DNA of 44,966 nucleotides from Ichthyobacterium seriolicida (GTDB lineage Bacteria; Bacteroidota; Bacteroidia; Flavobacteriales; Ichthyobacteriaceae): NCBI RefSeq assembly GCF_002369955.1, contig NZ_AP014564.1, positions 889,831 to 934,796 of the forward strand, read 5' to 3'. Shown piece by piece: positions 18,201 to 24,712 of this stretch (position 1 is its first letter; each line of letters starts with the position of its first letter). The notes under the pieces were generated by a model. It saw only the letters and a program-made list of their open reading frames with translations, ran no database searches and was not told where the DNA came from. The position numbers and the translations under genes were made by a program.

Positions 18201-19135
18201 GCTGATTCCTTTCCAATAACTATATTATTTGACCCTGTAGATAATGAATTAGCAGAGTTTAGCCCTAAAACTAAATTGTTATTCCCTGTAATACTAGTAG
18301 AAGAACTGCGATCCCAATTCATAATAATATTAGAGTTAATCTTCTCAAAAGGAGAAATATTTAGCCATTTAGATTGTAGCGATTCTGGAAGAGTGTTTTT
18401 TTCAGACTCACTTAACTGAGATTTTAAGGAGAAAAGCTTACCATTACTAAGAGCAATATCTGATACCGAGTAAGTATAATCATTTTTAAATCTTCTGGCA
18501 ACTCCATAGATATCAACTAATTTTTTGCCCTGTGCAGCTGACAAAGCTTTTTTACTATCTTCAGTAATTAAATTATCAACTACGTAGGTTTTATCTAATT
18601 TCTCATCCGCTTTTGTTTTGAGTTTAGCCCCTTGATTAGCTGATAAAGCCTTTGTAGGGCTATTGGAATATAAATTATCCATAACTTTTGTTCTTGGGCT
18701 ATTGGCTGCATACATGGCGTAGGGAACGCTCAATATTTCTGATTTATTTACAATAGCGTTTTTGTAATTGTTTTGGCCATTAAAATCAACTTCAGATTTT
18801 ATGTAATAGGCACTGTTCTCCCATTGTAAGGAGGATATATTTAAATCTGTAAATTCTCTTGCTTTGAATCCATCGCCGATCTTTATAGATGCTAATCCAT
18901 ATTCGTTTGTCTTTACATTAGGGTGACTTTCCAAATACAAAACTTCCTCTTTAGATCCATCAAATGAATATATAGATATACGGATACTTATTGTGTGTTC
19001 TCTTAGCAATTCTTGTCCCTTTCTAGCTATTAATTGATAATTAAGTTTGTTGGGTAAATGTTGACCAACAGAGTTCATGTCGGACAAGAAAAAAAATAAT
19101 ATAAAGATTGTAGTTAGGGTATGCCTACCATTCAT
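15248..19135 (-). CDS. Secreted fibre/adhesin with YadA-head repeats and self-cleaving S74 chaperone (copy 3)
   Basis: This 1295-aa protein is the first gene of the minus-strand set. The signal peptide ends NSVGQ at residue 25, and the HagA-like domain ends LSVPYAMYAANSP. The repeated KALSANQGAKLK and KALSAAQGKKLV segments resemble phage tail-fibre linkers. Three YadA-head blocks alternate with CBM5/12-like segments near residues 215-265, 481-530 and 731-780 (for example FNTNWDNTTKYPKDFVSTKD). A stretch near residues 705-730 repeats 'NLTMTKG/NLNLTKG/NLTLSNG', a beta-helix-like run that is longer than in copy 1. The S74 motif SDRRIK gives Ser1064 and Lys1069. A coiled coil ends the chain. Function is inferred as a trimeric surface or secreted fibre that binds host glycans; a phage-tail-derived or T6SS-like fibre is an alternative. 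Confidence 0.82.
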   Translation of the reverse strand: MNGRHTLTTIFILFFFLSDMNSVGQHLPNKLNYQLIARKGQELLREHTISIRISIYSFDGSKEEVLYLESHPNVKTNEYGLASIKIGDGFKAREFTDLNISSLQWENSAYYIKSEVDFNGQNNYKNAIVNKSEILSVPYAMYAANSPRTKVMDNLYSNSPTKALSANQGAKLKTKADEKLDKTYVVDNLITEDSKKALSAAQGKKLVDIYGVARRFKNDYTYSVSDIALSNGKLFSLKSQLSESEKNTLPESLQSKWLNISPFEKINSNIIMNWDRSSSTSITGNNNLVLGLNSANSLSTGSNNIVIGKESANAITTASSNISIGNKALSSNISGGDNISIGDNSLKLTNASKNIAIGVLALSENITGNGNVSIGYNAGSYRGNFGSKNTNSGSNRSIYIGQEVLSGSATAENEIVIGYRAEGKGNNTAVIGGIGIIKTYVPKTLELVNGNLDIKNANINLNGNANISGNLSASNFHTIWDANKAYSKNDIVISEGIFYKKKTSSGISSSNPSLDTANWDLISGTSTSVNTLMNISSNIITSWSGKDGNGQSGGDGTKNMFLGIDSGNDISNGSNNIAVGHHSLKSNTVGNSNVSIGNNSLYNLLSSTPLDVSGNVAIGDNAGRYRGPSSSSSNNSGSKNSIYIGADTRSADTSSTENEIVIGSGAIGKGNNTIVLGNDKTGNTYVSNGNFNITKGNLTMTKGNLNLTKGNLTLSNGNVIVKGELATSLFNTNWDNTTKYPKDFVSTKDGTLYKNFENNNTNYDPSIDPTKWQAINAGLLNINDNIITRWSGKGSNGTEAPGRENFFLGINSGEITTGSNNLAIGHEVLKKNTSGKDNIVIGNNSSNSNTTGSDNIAIGSSHNDNTRGEENIAIGYESLDKNKTGSRNIAIGLESLNLNTKGSFNIAIGYSALNDSKQGSENIAIGDFAGSNSGSGAKIIGSIYLGNNTRPSYGSNISNEIVIANDATGKGSNTIVLGNFNTEENYLKGRVFLNRTNSTNRFVDRDYGLLNIYGYSGNYTKRDRSSYFKNNILPVKRGTNISSGEVSIYASNSILTNTYFQAISDRRIKNIINISDKKEDLKKLLDIEITDYTMIDNIKKGNKSFKKVIAQQIESIVPEVVTIGRGIIPNVYEVAKSVKVSNLGSVITTDKKHNFSTGDRVKLIIENKGNKGVIVKEIINYNTFLIGETLDLNEKIFVYGKEVDDFRSVDYDGLTTLNISATQAIYQEIKNENDLFIRSIDRVKKDNTILKEEIELLNRENISFIENVKILQKDLKNRNDKLKLLLERIEILKKK

Positions 19136-19185
19136 GATACATAAATTTAACTCTAATCAGATTAAGGAGGTTCAAATAAGCCTTA

Positions 19186-19193
19186 CAAATATA
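19186..19193 (-). promoter_or_regulatory. Candidate -7 box of the three-gene fibre operon
   Basis: On the minus strand TATATTTG matches TAnnTTTG exactly and lies 50 nt before the ATG of the first fibre gene (copy 3). No good TTG is seen at -33. The 177-bp gap to the divergent epimerase gene is the only sizeable non-coding region upstream of the three fibre genes, so a promoter is expected here. Confidence 0.4.
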
Positions 19194-19312
19194 CTAATTT
19201 TATATTCTAGAATAGTAGGATAAGGCAGATTATATAGTATAAAATATTCTGTTCTAATTTTTATGCCACCTTTGTGTTAAAAGTTATGTCATAAAACATA
19301 TCGCTTAAAAAT

Positions 19313-20221
19313 ATGAAATTCGATACAGTAAAAGAAAATGAGGTCGTTATAATTTTTGGAGGGACTGGCTTTTTGGGGCAGCTTTTAAATCGTTTCCTCA
19401 AATACAAGGGGTATACCGTTTGGACTATTAGTCGTGATAAACAAAATAATTCTGACTTTGAATGGGATCCTTATCTCAAAAAATTTCCAGTAGAGATATT
19501 AGCTAAAACAGATCATATTATAAATCTCTCTGGAGCCAATCTCATGAAGAGATGGACCGAAAATTACAAAAGACAATTAGTTGAAAGTCGTGTCATTTCA
19601 ACGCGTTTTATCAGAGAACTCATAGAGCAAAACAGACACGAAATAAAATCTGTTATAAACGCTAGCGGAATAAGTATTTACGGCGATAGGCCTAATACTT
19701 TACTTACAGAAAATGATAAACCTGGCACTGGATTTTTAGAAAAACTATGTGTTAATTGGGAATCAGAAGCTAGAGAAATAAGAAAACTAGGAGTTCGTAC
19801 AAATATCTTGAGAATCAGTCCAGTTGTACATTATGACAATCCGTTTATCAAAACTCAATTTATGGCTGCCAGATTGAGGCTTTTAGCGCCCTTGGGTTTA
19901 GGAACTCAATACGTTCCTTGGGTACATTACACAGATTTACTAAATATCATACACTTTCTTATGACGATTCCCAGTTGTAATTCTACATATAATGTCTGTA
20001 GCCCTAATCCCATTCAACAAAGAGAGATGAATAAAATTATAGGAGATCACATAGGGAAGAATCAATTCGCTTGGTCGATTCCAAAACAAATAATAAAACT
20101 AATTCTAGGGGCAAAAAGTCAATTGCTCACAGATAGTATTAAGACCACACCTAAGAGATTAATAGAGGCTGGATATAATTTTAAATATCAAAATTTTAGC
20201 CAAGCACTTAAGCACCTTTAG
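19313..20221 (+). CDS. TIGR01777 family NAD(P)-dependent epimerase/oxidoreductase
   Basis: This 302-aa short-chain dehydrogenase-type protein has the extended-SDR nucleotide-binding motif GGTGFLG at residues 16-22. The family hallmarks are INLSGANLMKRWTENYKRQL (usual form 'NLAG.....RWT...K..I..SR'), VINASGISIYGD and APLGLGTQYVPWVHYTDL. TIGR01777 proteins (YfcH/SDR39U1 type) are widespread and their substrate is unknown. The hemH start follows after 37 nt and the two are probably co-transcribed. A TAnnTTTG match (20222-20229) just after the stop could also drive hemH separately. Confidence 0.9.
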   Translation: MKFDTVKENEVVIIFGGTGFLGQLLNRFLKYKGYTVWTISRDKQNNSDFEWDPYLKKFPVEILAKTDHIINLSGANLMKRWTENYKRQLVESRVISTRFIRELIEQNRHEIKSVINASGISIYGDRPNTLLTENDKPGTGFLEKLCVNWESEAREIRKLGVRTNILRISPVVHYDNPFIKTQFMAARLRLLAPLGLGTQYVPWVHYTDLLNIIHFLMTIPSCNSTYNVCSPNPIQQREMNKIIGDHIGKNQFAWSIPKQIIKLILGAKSQLLTDSIKTTPKRLIEAGYNFKYQNFSQALKHL

Positions 20222-20258
20222 TAATTTTGTGAGATAATTTTTAACTCTACTAAAAAAA

Positions 20259-21269
20259 ATGAAAGGGGTATTGCTTATAAACCTTGGATCTCCAGACAGT
20301 CCAGATCAAAAAGATGTAAAAAAATATTTAGATGAGTTTTTGATGGACCAACACGTTATTGACGTGCCTTATCTATTGCGTTTGTTTTTAGTTAAAGGCA
20401 TTATCTTGAACACACGGCCAAAAAAATCGGCGGAAGCTTATAAAAAAGTATGGACTTGTGAAGGATCTCCTTTAATCGTTTATACAGAAAAACTTCAAAA
20501 AAAAATTCAAAATCTAGTCAGTATTCCCGTGGAGATAGCAATGAGATATGCAAATCCTTCTATTCAAAAAGGGCTGGGTGATCTGTATAAACGAGGAATT
20601 CGAGATGTGTTAATCATTCCATTATACCCTCAATACTCCATGGCTACGACCGAGTCAGTTATAGTGAAATCCCAAGAAGTTAAAAACGCTTATTACAGAG
20701 ATATGACATTCACCATAGTGCCTCCATTCTATAATAAGCCAGATTATATAAGTGTTTTATCTAATTCCATTTCCAAAAATTTGGAAGATTTTAAATACGA
20801 TCACCTTCTATTTTCATATCATGGAATACCAGAGAGACATATCTATAAAACGGATCCGACAAAATCGCATTGTAAGATTGATAAAGCCTGTTGTGTTATA
20901 GATTCTAAGGCTCATGAAAACTGTTATCGTCATCAGTGCTTTGAAACCACAAAATTGATAGCAAAAGAGTTAAATCTAAAGGAAAATAGCTATTCTAATT
21001 CTTTTCAATCTAGGCTTGGGAGCGATCCTTGGTTACAACCTTATACGGCTGAACAGCTTGAGAAATTTCCTTTAGAAGGTATTAAAAATCTCGCTGTTGT
21101 AACTCCTGCTTTTGTGTCTGATTGTCTCGAAACCATAGAGGAGATAGGCATGGAAGGAAAAAAAGATTTTTTAGAGAGAGGAGGGCAAGAATTTAAGATG
21201 ATCCCATGTTTAAATGACGACACTCAATGGGCTGAAGTTTTAGCCAAATGGATAAATGAATGGCTTTGA
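20259..21269 (+). CDS. hemH: Ferrochelatase
   Basis: It inserts Fe(II) into protoporphyrin IX, the last step of heme synthesis. The 336-aa protein begins MKGVLLINLGSPDSP, the standard N-terminus. The metal-binding and catalytic His is His188 in SYHGIPERH, and the conserved Glu is Glu291 in CLETIEEI. Between them lies a cysteine-rich stretch, SHCKIDKACC...ENCYRHQC, as in other Bacteroidota enzymes; some ferrochelatases hold a [2Fe-2S] cluster with such cysteines, but that is not shown here. No clear terminator follows. The first lipoprotein leader starts about 110 nt downstream. Confidence 0.96.
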   Translation: MKGVLLINLGSPDSPDQKDVKKYLDEFLMDQHVIDVPYLLRLFLVKGIILNTRPKKSAEAYKKVWTCEGSPLIVYTEKLQKKIQNLVSIPVEIAMRYANPSIQKGLGDLYKRGIRDVLIIPLYPQYSMATTESVIVKSQEVKNAYYRDMTFTIVPPFYNKPDYISVLSNSISKNLEDFKYDHLLFSYHGIPERHIYKTDPTKSHCKIDKACCVIDSKAHENCYRHQCFETTKLIAKELNLKENSYSNSFQSRLGSDPWLQPYTAEQLEKFPLEGIKNLAVVTPAFVSDCLETIEEIGMEGKKDFLERGGQEFKMIPCLNDDTQWAEVLAKWINEWL

Positions 21270-21377
21270 TATTAATTTGATATTGAAAAATGGAGAAAAC
21301 TATTTCAATTCAAGTATTCAAAGTGTTGATGTTTTTAAATAAACACATCCTACTTCCTACGTTAAAAACATGTTAAT

Positions 21378-21511
21378 CAAATAATTACTACTATCTTAGC
21401 TGATGTATTCGGTTCTTTAACTTTGGGCTAAGAATTGGGATGAAATTTGTGGCTGATACTTTGATATTCAAAGTGATTGGTAGATTTTAATTAATTATTT
21501 TTTAAAAAAAA
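21378..21511 (+). promoter_or_regulatory. Conserved lipoprotein leader, copy A (type 1)
   Basis: This is the first of seven related leaders. It starts caaataattactactatctt and runs to the ATG. The 14-bp palindrome seen in other copies is degenerate here (atcttagctgatgt). The inverted repeat ctttga-tat-tcaaag (21459-21473) is perfect. An A-run directly precedes the ATG, as usual for translation starts in this phylum. Confidence 0.65.
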
Positions 21512-24484
21512 ATGAAGGCATTTTCTTTTGTGAAGAGTATTATTTTCTCTTTTGTATTGTTATCGGTAATTATTTTCTCCTGTGATAAAAAGAGCATTAT
21601 AGAAGATGATTTAGATGTATGTATAAAATCATTTGAATTACTGAATTCTGAAAATGACCAAAAAAATTTAGGGTCTGATATAAAATGTGATATAGATACT
21701 GAGAATTATACTATATCGTTAACAGTTCCTAGTTCAGCTGAATTAACTGGCTTAAAGTTTAATATAACCCCATGTGAAGGGACTACTATATCCCCCGCTA
21801 GTGGAGAAGAGGTTGATTTTGAAGAAGTTGTAGGAGAACCTATTGAGCGAGAAACTGCTACTTATGATGTTTCTGAGGAATCTGCCAAAGAGCATTCTCC
21901 TCAACAACGCTATAAAAAGGTATTTGCTTTAACAAAAGGTGATAAGTCTCAAGATTATACTGTATATATAATAAGACCTCTAGCTAGTGCTGATAATAGA
22001 ATTTCTGCATTTGAGTTTAAGAAAGAAACAGGTGTAAATGATGGCCTAAAATTAACTAGGTCTTCTGCTGATGAAAGTAGAACAAGCGATGTTATAATTA
22101 ATCATGAAGATGGAACTATAAAAGTAAAAGTGTCTACTGCAGCAGATGTAACAGCTTTAACTCCTACTATAACTAAGCATGCTAGTGCTACTATAAGTCC
22201 GGCTGAAGGCGTTCATAATTATGCAACTCCTAAGATTTATACCATTACAGCTCAAGATGGTCAAACAAAAGAGTATACAGTGTCTGTTGCTAAGGATTTG
22301 TCTAATGATAAGATTATAACTTCTTTTAAATTTGAGCACACTCAAAATCCTGATAAGAGCTTTAATAATGTTGATTATTCAGCAGCTAGCATAGATAGTT
22401 CTGGAAATGGAGATGGAGCTGTAACTATTACAAAAATTCCAAATACTGTTCTAAGTTTAACGGGTCTAAAGCCTACTATAGTAATCAGTGCTAATGCTTC
22501 GGTTAATCCAGAAAACCAAGCTCCTAATGGTTTCACTCGTGGCACCCCCGCTGTATACACAGTAACTGCACAAGATGGTACCACTAGAAATTATAATGTA
22601 ACCATTCCTACCCTGCAAGCAGTAACAGAGATTACTTCTTTTAAGATATTAAAAACAGATCATCAGTCTAATTCAAAGATTTCAACAGATATGACGATAA
22701 GTCCCACAAATAGTGGAAGTGATTATACAATAGTATTAGATGGAGAAGATCAGAATACTGTAAGTCTTAGTCCTGAAATAGTAGTGTCTCGAGGTGCTAC
22801 GGTAAATCCTGGTTCTAAAGAACAGAAGGAGTTTACTTATGGTACACCTGTAACTTATACTGTAACAGCTGAAAACGGTACTGCCAAATCATATAGTGTA
22901 ACTGTAAAGTCTTCGAATTCTAAGATGAAATCTTTTAAGTTTAAAAGTGCAACTGGAAATAATAGTAGTGCTGGAAAAATTGTTAAAGATGTATCAGGTA
23001 CTATAAGTGGTAATACAATAACAGTTAATGTTCCACATGATGCAGAGCTCAATGGATTAACTCCTGATATAGAATTATATAACGGAGCTAATGTTAGTCC
23101 GGAAGCTACTACAGCGCAAGATTTCAGTAGTCAAAAAACTTATACAGTTACTGCTCAAGATGGATCAACTAGTATTTACACTGTAACTATTCAGAAAAAC
23201 ACTGAGCCTGAGATACAAAGTTTCACGTTTACTGACTCTAATAATGCTGGTAAAAATATTGGAAATAATATAGGTGTTGAAGTTAAGCATAGTGAAGGAG
23301 AAATAATTGTTAAAGTTCCTTATAATACAGATTTAACTGTATTAACTCCAACTGTTACAGCTAACAGTTCTGCTTTAGCTGGCACTCAAGTATATAAAGG
23401 GGAGTCTGGCACTACTGAAGCTAACACTTCTTCTGCTGATTTTAGCAATTCTCATACAACTGCTGTAAAATACAGTGCAGTGGGGCCTGCTGGAGGAAGA
23501 AAGGTTTATAATGTAAAGGTTTATAAAGCTCCTGCTATAACGGAGTTTAAGTTTGAGAAGAGTGCTAATTCAGACGCTGGGTTCCCTACTGGACAAACGT
23601 ATACTGGCACCCCTAATCAAGGCAGTAGCTTCTCAGCAAATGGAACTATAGCAGTTACAGTTGCTAATACGGTTGATGTAGCAAATTTAAAAGCTACTAT
23701 TTCTGGAGATAATTTTACTACTCTAAGTAATCATAATATAAGTTTTTCGGGATCTTCCTCTTATTCTACAACTATTACAGTTCAGAATGAACATTTATCT
23801 AGTTTTACTAAAACCTATACAGTTAATTTAACTAAAGAAGCAGCTCCAAAATTGACAGAGTTTAAAATATCAGCTGATACTAATAAGGGTATTCAAAGTG
23901 AAATAACTGGTGATATAACTGATGATGATTCTAATTCTGCCGCTGCTACTGGAACAATAAAATTAAAATTTGATCATAAAGTTTCTAATCGTAATACTGA
24001 AATTAACCTAGATGGATTAACTTATACTAGTCAGCCTGGTACTGGTCATGCTTTAACTCCTGCTTCTCCAGTAAATGGAAGTATTCACAATCAACAATTT
24101 ACCCTGACAACTACTTTAGGGTCTAAAAGGGTTTATACTGTAACAGCAGTTAAAGGGCCATTTATTAAGTCTTTTACGTTTACAGATAGCTCTAATAATG
24201 GTAAAAATCTAGGTGCTAATGTTGATGGGAAAATTGATCATGCTGCTGGCACTATAACATTAGAAGTTCCTAGTGGGGTTACGATGGATGCAGGTGCCAG
24301 TGCTAATACAGTAACTTTAACTCCTACAATTGAGTTGGGAGGGGATAGTGTTACTATTGATCCAGCTAGCGCGACTGCTCAGGCTTTTACTCCTGACGGG
24401 AGTACTGCTATTCAGTACACGGTAACTAATTCTAGTGATACAACCTTTACTAAGGTTTATCAAGTTACTGTGAGTAAAAAGTAG
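21512..24484 (+). CDS. Lipoprotein with nine DUF5018-like Ig modules (copy A)
   Basis: This 990-aa predicted surface lipoprotein has a signal peptide MKAFSFVKSIIFSFVLLSV and lipobox cysteine Cys24 in IIFSCDKKS. The K/D/E-rich residues right after the cysteine resemble lipoprotein export signals of Bacteroidota surface lipoproteins. Nine modules of 80-110 aa follow. Each starts with a strand like ITSFKF or LTEFKI, then 'TITVTVP', then 'LTPTI.....A.VSPA' and ends 'YTVTAQDG....YTVTV'. Module 1 is the type shared with copies D and F, with three cysteines. The last module is the VKGPFIKSFTFTDSSNNGKN type, ending KVYQVTVSKK. Function is unknown; adhesion or immune evasion is inferred. Own leader and terminator, so a single-gene unit. 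Confidence 0.85.
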   Translation: MKAFSFVKSIIFSFVLLSVIIFSCDKKSIIEDDLDVCIKSFELLNSENDQKNLGSDIKCDIDTENYTISLTVPSSAELTGLKFNITPCEGTTISPASGEEVDFEEVVGEPIERETATYDVSEESAKEHSPQQRYKKVFALTKGDKSQDYTVYIIRPLASADNRISAFEFKKETGVNDGLKLTRSSADESRTSDVIINHEDGTIKVKVSTAADVTALTPTITKHASATISPAEGVHNYATPKIYTITAQDGQTKEYTVSVAKDLSNDKIITSFKFEHTQNPDKSFNNVDYSAASIDSSGNGDGAVTITKIPNTVLSLTGLKPTIVISANASVNPENQAPNGFTRGTPAVYTVTAQDGTTRNYNVTIPTLQAVTEITSFKILKTDHQSNSKISTDMTISPTNSGSDYTIVLDGEDQNTVSLSPEIVVSRGATVNPGSKEQKEFTYGTPVTYTVTAENGTAKSYSVTVKSSNSKMKSFKFKSATGNNSSAGKIVKDVSGTISGNTITVNVPHDAELNGLTPDIELYNGANVSPEATTAQDFSSQKTYTVTAQDGSTSIYTVTIQKNTEPEIQSFTFTDSNNAGKNIGNNIGVEVKHSEGEIIVKVPYNTDLTVLTPTVTANSSALAGTQVYKGESGTTEANTSSADFSNSHTTAVKYSAVGPAGGRKVYNVKVYKAPAITEFKFEKSANSDAGFPTGQTYTGTPNQGSSFSANGTIAVTVANTVDVANLKATISGDNFTTLSNHNISFSGSSSYSTTITVQNEHLSSFTKTYTVNLTKEAAPKLTEFKISADTNKGIQSEITGDITDDDSNSAAATGTIKLKFDHKVSNRNTEINLDGLTYTSQPGTGHALTPASPVNGSIHNQQFTLTTTLGSKRVYTVTAVKGPFIKSFTFTDSSNNGKNLGANVDGKIDHAAGTITLEVPSGVTMDAGASANTVTLTPTIELGGDSVTIDPASATAQAFTPDGSTAIQYTVTNSSDTTFTKVYQVTVSKK

Positions 24485-24530
24485 TTAGAATTAATGGATA
24501 GAATTATTATTTCAACTTTAAGTCTAAGAG

Positions 24531-24564
24531 CAGGCAGCTATTATTATGGCTGTCTGTTTTTTTA
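24531..24564 (+). terminator. Intrinsic terminator after copy A
   Basis: The stem caggcagc (24531-24538) pairs with gctgtctg (24549-24556) with one G-T pair, followed by T8. Near-identical hairpins follow every complete array member. Confidence 0.85.
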
Positions 24565-24576
24565 TTGATCAACAGT

Positions 24577-24712
24577 TAAATAATTACTACTATCTTAGCT
24601 AAGATATTTAATTCTCTGTCTTTTGGGGTAGGGAGTAGCATGAATCTTATGGCTAATACTTTGATATTCAAAGCGATTGGCAGATTATAATTAATTATTT
24701 TTTTAAAAAAAA
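24577..24712 (+). promoter_or_regulatory. Conserved lipoprotein leader, copy B (type 1)
   Basis: It contains the perfect 14-bp palindrome atcttagctaagat (24592-24605), an 'attctctgtc...gggagtag' element, and the inverted repeat ctttga-tat-tcaaag (24659-24673). It ends in an A-run before the ATG. It is almost identical to the leaders of copies C and E. Confidence 0.7.

Noticed and set aside
7121-19135. Classical trimeric autotransporter (type Vc) call
   Set aside because: YadA-head repeats are present but no C-terminal membrane-anchor barrel. The C-terminus is an S74 chaperone plus coiled coil.
19164-19170. Perfect Shine-Dalgarno-like aaggagg on the + strand
   Set aside because: No start codon with a following frame lies nearby, and the genes here do not use such sites. 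Treated as chance.
21330-21353. Short inverted repeat gatgt/acatc after hemH as terminator
   Set aside because: It has a five-base stem and no T-run; not supported.
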